Shown here in pieces: positions 60,729 to 64,000 of a stretch of DNA of 64,000 nt (the stretch's first letter is position 1; the number at the start of each line of letters is the position of its first letter). The notes beneath the pieces were generated by a model, which searched no databases, was not told the DNA's origin, and worked only from the letters and a program-made list of their open reading frames with translations. Both the position numbers and the translations under genes were made by a program. Source of the stretch: Amoebidium appalachense (Eukaryota; Ichthyosporea). The stretch spans positions 5,890,001 to 5,954,000 of the forward strand of contig CAVNZM010000015.1 of the NCBI GenBank assembly GCA_963693365.1, read 5' to 3'.

Positions 60729-61903
60729 CTAGGCATTGTGCTTGCAGTCTTTGCGGGGGTGTGTGCCAGAGCAGAGCGGGCACACGTGGGAGAAGGGGCA
60801 GGGCTGCTTAGCGCAGGACCGACCGTTAATGTGGAAATTCCTGCAGTGCGTCGCGGGTAGATCCACGGGTCGGGCCGGTTTTGCCGGGCCGGGTTGCGGG
60901 CCAGGGCGGTTAGGGGTTTGACCCCCGCCGGGCTTGTGGGGCGGCTTAAAGCCGTCAAGACCACAGCCGGGCTTGGGGTACATGGGGCAGGCCGCGCTGG
61001 GGTGGTCGGGGAAGCCACAGCGCTGACATGCGTCCGGGATGAGCAGAGTGGGTGGCAGGAGGAGATCCTGGTGGAGTTGGGCGAGCAGGTTGGGACATTC
61101 GATCGGAGCCCGGCCCTGCTGGTGGGCAACGGTGCGGGCGTATACGTCATAGTTGTGGATCTGGGCCCACGGGTATCGGGTGCTGAGGCGAGTGATGTGC
61201 TGAGTCCAAAGTACGTCTTTGTCCGTGGGGAGGCCGAGGTGGTGCTTGGCGGCCATGTAATGGGTCCAAGCTTGGATCCAAATGACGAGTGAACGCAGGG
61301 GAACGGGTTTGTCTTGGCGAAAAGTCTCGATGCTGCCGTCGTCGGCCATGCGCAGATGCTGACCTTTCTTGGATGGGGCCAGGAGGGCGGCGGGGGTGAA
61401 CTTATACAGGTCGACGAAACGATTGGCGCGCAAATCTGCCAGCACATCCGCGGGGGGAAGCGGGAGTGTGCCCGGCTGAATGTCGCCAGTGTTCTCACCT
61501 GTGATGGGGGGCGCGGGCAGGGCAGGTAGGTCTAGGTCAGGACCGAGATGCAGCCCCGGGGAAACCTCCCCGGGTGTGGAGGGCGCGGCGGGGGGGCGCG
61601 GGAGGGTCGCGGTTGGTGAGAGCAGCCAGGACGCCAGCCATCTGGGTGCTGATGGCGGTGAGGGCGGCCAGGACGGCGTCTTGAGAAGTCATCTGCGGGG
61701 ACGGCGGGGCCTGAGGGGGGACTTCAGGAGTGGAGGGGAGAGTAGCCGGCGGGTCCGGGTCCGTGGTGGTATGGGCCGCTGGAGGCGCGTCAGTGTCCGC
61801 GGGAGCGTTGGTCAGCCTGTGGCGGAGGTCGCTGCGGGTCAGGCGCTTAGGTGCCGCGGCAGGGGCGGCGGCTGAGGCCTGGCGCTTTTTTCGGCGGCAT
61901 GCT
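60729..61903 (-). pseudogene. gag of copy 5 with two homopolymer frameshifts
   Basis: The C-terminal 238 codons (from DVLADLRANRF to CKHNA) are open, with all zinc motifs. One extra T at the Lys-Lys codons near 61885 (six T instead of five) shifts frame right after MPPK. One extra G near 61590 shifts it again in the linker. Both are in homopolymers. Confidence 0.88.
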
Positions 61904-62279
61904 GACCGGCGTAGGGAAAGATAGGGAGAATGAAAAGGAATATATAGCTGTAAGGCTGTGGATGCTAAACACAGAAGATGTGTTTGTAGCTTGCTGATCT
62001 GCTAAAAACTGTCGTGCTTATATACCTAAGCCTACCGATCTGAGCCAATCAAAAATCGATCTAGTGATATGTGAAATCTGATCCGAGCCAATCATAACTC
62101 GGTCTAGTGATCTGTGGTATCTGATGTTTTGATTGGCTAATAGGTGCCCGTGTGCGGGCAGCCAACCGCTAACTGCTAAAACACGAAATGAAGCCTACCT
62201 GGTTATGTTGGTATCGAACACCCATCCTACGTGTTTACCCAGAAAAATATTTATGTCAATAATTTCCACAAATAAAACC
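61904..62279 (-). promoter_or_regulatory. A1 promoter of copy 5
   Basis: Reverse TATATAA at 62018-62024, two GATTGGCT boxes; nearly identical to A1 of copy 4. Confidence 0.76.
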
Positions 62280-62397
62280 GAAACACTACGATGATACGTA
62301 ACCCATACATACGACTTATCAATATCATCATTTCGATATCCATACGTTGTCTTTCGGACGGGAGCTAAAACACAATGATGGGGGGGGGGGGGGGGGG

Positions 62398-62540
62398 TTT
62401 GAATGCAGAATACGGTACGAAATACGCATACACGATGAGAAGCATGGTGCAGGACACATGCAAAGGCAAACATTCAAGCACGCAACATCAGCCATGTGCA
62501 CAGTATGCGTCATAAGCAGAGCCCATCCTCAGGGAGGACG
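62398..62540 (-). repeat. third copy of the 29550/30002 dispersed repeat
   Basis: GAATGCAGAATACGG...CCCATCCTCAGGGAGG matches the first 140 bases of the 29550 and 30002 units at roughly nine positions in ten, again preceded by poly-G (62378-62397). Confidence 0.85.
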
Positions 62541-62574
62541 CAAGGGGGGGGGGGGGGGGGGGGTAGTTGTTTAC

Positions 62575-63183
62575 CTTGCTGATCTCTGATGGCCGAGCAC
62601 CACCCTCGTAGTCAGGCATGTCAGCTCCATACTTCACAGCTGACCACGAAATCTGAGTGGCAGACTTGTGGGCCATTGGATCCCGCAGTCCGCACTCAAA
62701 TGTGTGGAGCATGAAGCTGAAGAGCTCGGGCAACGCCTTTTGAAACTCCTGTGTGGGTGTTGGTGTGTGTGTTGCGTGTACGTACACGTAAGCATGTGTG
62801 TATGTGGTGATGAGGAAAGGGGGTATTCTCCATTAGCAGCAAATAAAACCGAATTCGACAATGAAAAATCTGAAATGACTTGAGGAAGTGGGAAGCTGAA
62901 TGGATACTGGATAACCATGCATGTACCGTTTCTCTGAGTGATAAGGATTTGATGTCTTGTGTGGTTATGTGTTGGTGAATCGTACGTGGGACAACAGGGG
63001 GAGGTGGGAGGGAGGGAGTGGGAGTGAGTGTGTGTGTGTGGGGGGGGGGGGGGGGGGGGGGGGGTCACAGTGCATTAAGAATGAACCAACAAGGAAGAAC
63101 AACAACATTAAACATGAATAAGCATGTTAAAAAAAGCAGCATGAGAAGATTTCGTCTTTGATTGGGGTGTGGTGTGTGTGTGT

Positions 63184-63220
<37 letters not shown>

Positions 63221-63490
63221 ATGGGCACAAACGTTTAGTGTCTTGAAGCTGCTGAGGCGGTTCTTGATGTAGGAGCCGTTGATGGGGGACATGCACATGA
63301 TGCGGTGAAGGGCGGGGTTGCCCCATGGGTTGCCCCTCACCGGATCGACGCTGTACATGCGGCCACAGGGATGGTTGTTGCACTCAACTTGAACCTCCAC
63401 CAACCACCCCTCCCACGTCTTCTTGCGGCACCTAACCTGGTCTGCCAACTTGTCGGGGTCGGCGGCATTGACAGGGGCAACCTGGAACAT
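62575..63490 (-). CDS. two exons of an unidentified host gene
   Basis: Exons 63233-63490 (86 codons) and 62575-62748 (58 codons), both phase 0 at each end, with CACAG acceptors and GT donors. Encoded text is well-formed: VRCRKKTWEGWLVEVQVECN, NPALHRIMCMSPINGSYI in exon one; EFQKALPELFSFMLHTFECG and KYGADMPDYEGGARPSEI in exon two. Upstream and downstream exons are not seen. Both donors are followed by poly-C, as in rsmH. I do not recognise the family; Cys residues are not arranged as a classic finger. Confidence 0.6.
63010..63232. repeat. poly-G tracts in the intron
   Basis: (TG)n plus 26 G at 63039-63064, and 37 G at 63183-63219 directly beside the exon donor. Confidence 0.93.
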
Positions 63491-63519
63491 CTGTGTTGGT
63501 GGGCATGGAGGCATTTGAC

Positions 63520-63665
63520 AGCTTTTTGGAAGGGGGGGGGGGAGGGGGGAGGGGGGGGGATGGGAGGGGCTTTTGGTGTGTGTGTGTTTTTTTGTTTGTG
63601 TGGGTGGGGAAGTGAGTGAGTGAGTGTGTGTGTGTGTGTTTGGGGGGGGGGGGGGGGGGGGGGGT
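63520..63665. repeat. poly-G and (TG)n tracts
   Basis: G-rich at 63531-63560, GTGAGTGAGTG then 23 G at 63642-63664. Confidence 0.93.
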
Positions 63666-63737
63666 TAGAATGAATGAATAACACTAAATGCTAACATGTG
63701 AAACACGCGTACGTTGTGCTGAAAGACAAAAGCACAA

Positions 63738-64000
63738 ACTTATGAAGTCTAGAGAAGCAGAAAATAGCTTGAACGACTGGTGGAGGGGATGATAGCTATA
63801 GTGCTAACAGGAAAAGTAGTGCCCACAGTCGCTGGTTCATGAACGTGAAAAGGCAACGTGCATCTGCAGCCAGCAGAACACACGCACACGCACGCACACA
63901 CACACACATAAACACACACGCACACAGACACAGACACAGACACAGATATAATCACAGGCACGGACACAGACCAGACAGACAAACGCCATATGCACAAAAG
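63738..64000 (+). repeat. dispersed repeat, copy 2 (partner at 11132)
   Basis: Starts ACTTATGAAGTCTAGAGAA and includes GGTGGAGGGGATGATAGCTA, a (CA)n run and CCATATGCACAAAAG at the window end; may continue beyond. Confidence 0.85.

Larger units (their letters stand above)
56845..62279 (-). mobile_element. YR retrotransposon copy 5, full-length, gag and YR broken
   Basis: On the minus strand: A1 (about 61932-62279), gag (frameshifted), intact RT/RNase H, damaged recombinase, B1 (about 57414-57503), A2 (about 57065-57412), B2 (56845-56935). Same subfamily as copy 4 (CCCGCACACGGGC in A). 5435 bp. Confidence 0.94.

Overview
This is a eukaryotic nuclear window. It has GT-AG introns, TATA promoters, long microsatellites, poly-G/poly-C homopolymers and several retrotransposon classes. 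There is no bacterial-style operon, CRISPR array, tRNA or rRNA gene that I can see. The organism cannot be named from sequence alone. An intron-rich unicellular alga or other protist fits: a nuclear gene for an organelle-type 16S rRNA methyltransferase (RsmH) with a transit-like first exon, PAT/Ngaro-like tyrosine-recombinase retrotransposons, and a Ty1/copia element primed by the anticodon arm of initiator tRNA-Met.

Layout. 1-5984: two head-to-tail copies and a terminal fragment of a tyrosine-recombinase (YR) retrotransposon. 6024-9357: an intron-bearing gypsy-type integrase with a chromodomain, followed by an unidentified ORF. 9358-15700: motif-rich non-coding DNA, tandem repeats, an eight-unit ~185-bp satellite and TG/poly-G minisatellites. 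15702-16073: a probable host exon. 16327-17271: a PIF/Harbinger-like element with 16-bp TIRs and TTA target duplication. 17275-24555: a ~480-bp tandem duplication interrupted by a third YR element (minus strand). 24556-25305: an ORF with resemblance to the C-terminal half of ubiquitin-specific proteases. 27566-28123: a membrane/coiled-coil ORF. 28694-36697: the split rsmH gene (minus strand), with very short exons in introns made of poly-C, (CA)n and minisatellites. 37500-43050: fragments of LTR, LINE-like and unknown elements. 43002-55190: a nest in which a copia element (43634-47487, identical-length LTRs, TSD CTTTT) sits inside a LINE reverse transcriptase, and a full YR element (48965-54247) sits inside a second LINE. 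55200-56400: palindromic AT minisatellites and short hairpins. 56845-62279: a fifth YR element. 62575-63490: two exons of an unidentified host gene.

The YR family is the dominant theme. Each full copy reads A1 - gag - RT/RNase H - YR - B1 - A2 - B2, the split direct repeats typical of PAT/Ngaro-like elements. A carries a TATA box and two inverted CCAAT boxes. The YR frame starts inside the RNase H frame and runs through a poly-C tract, so tract length decides whether the recombinase is in frame. A second theme is that almost every 5' splice site I could place in the two host genes is followed within a few bases by a poly-C tract.
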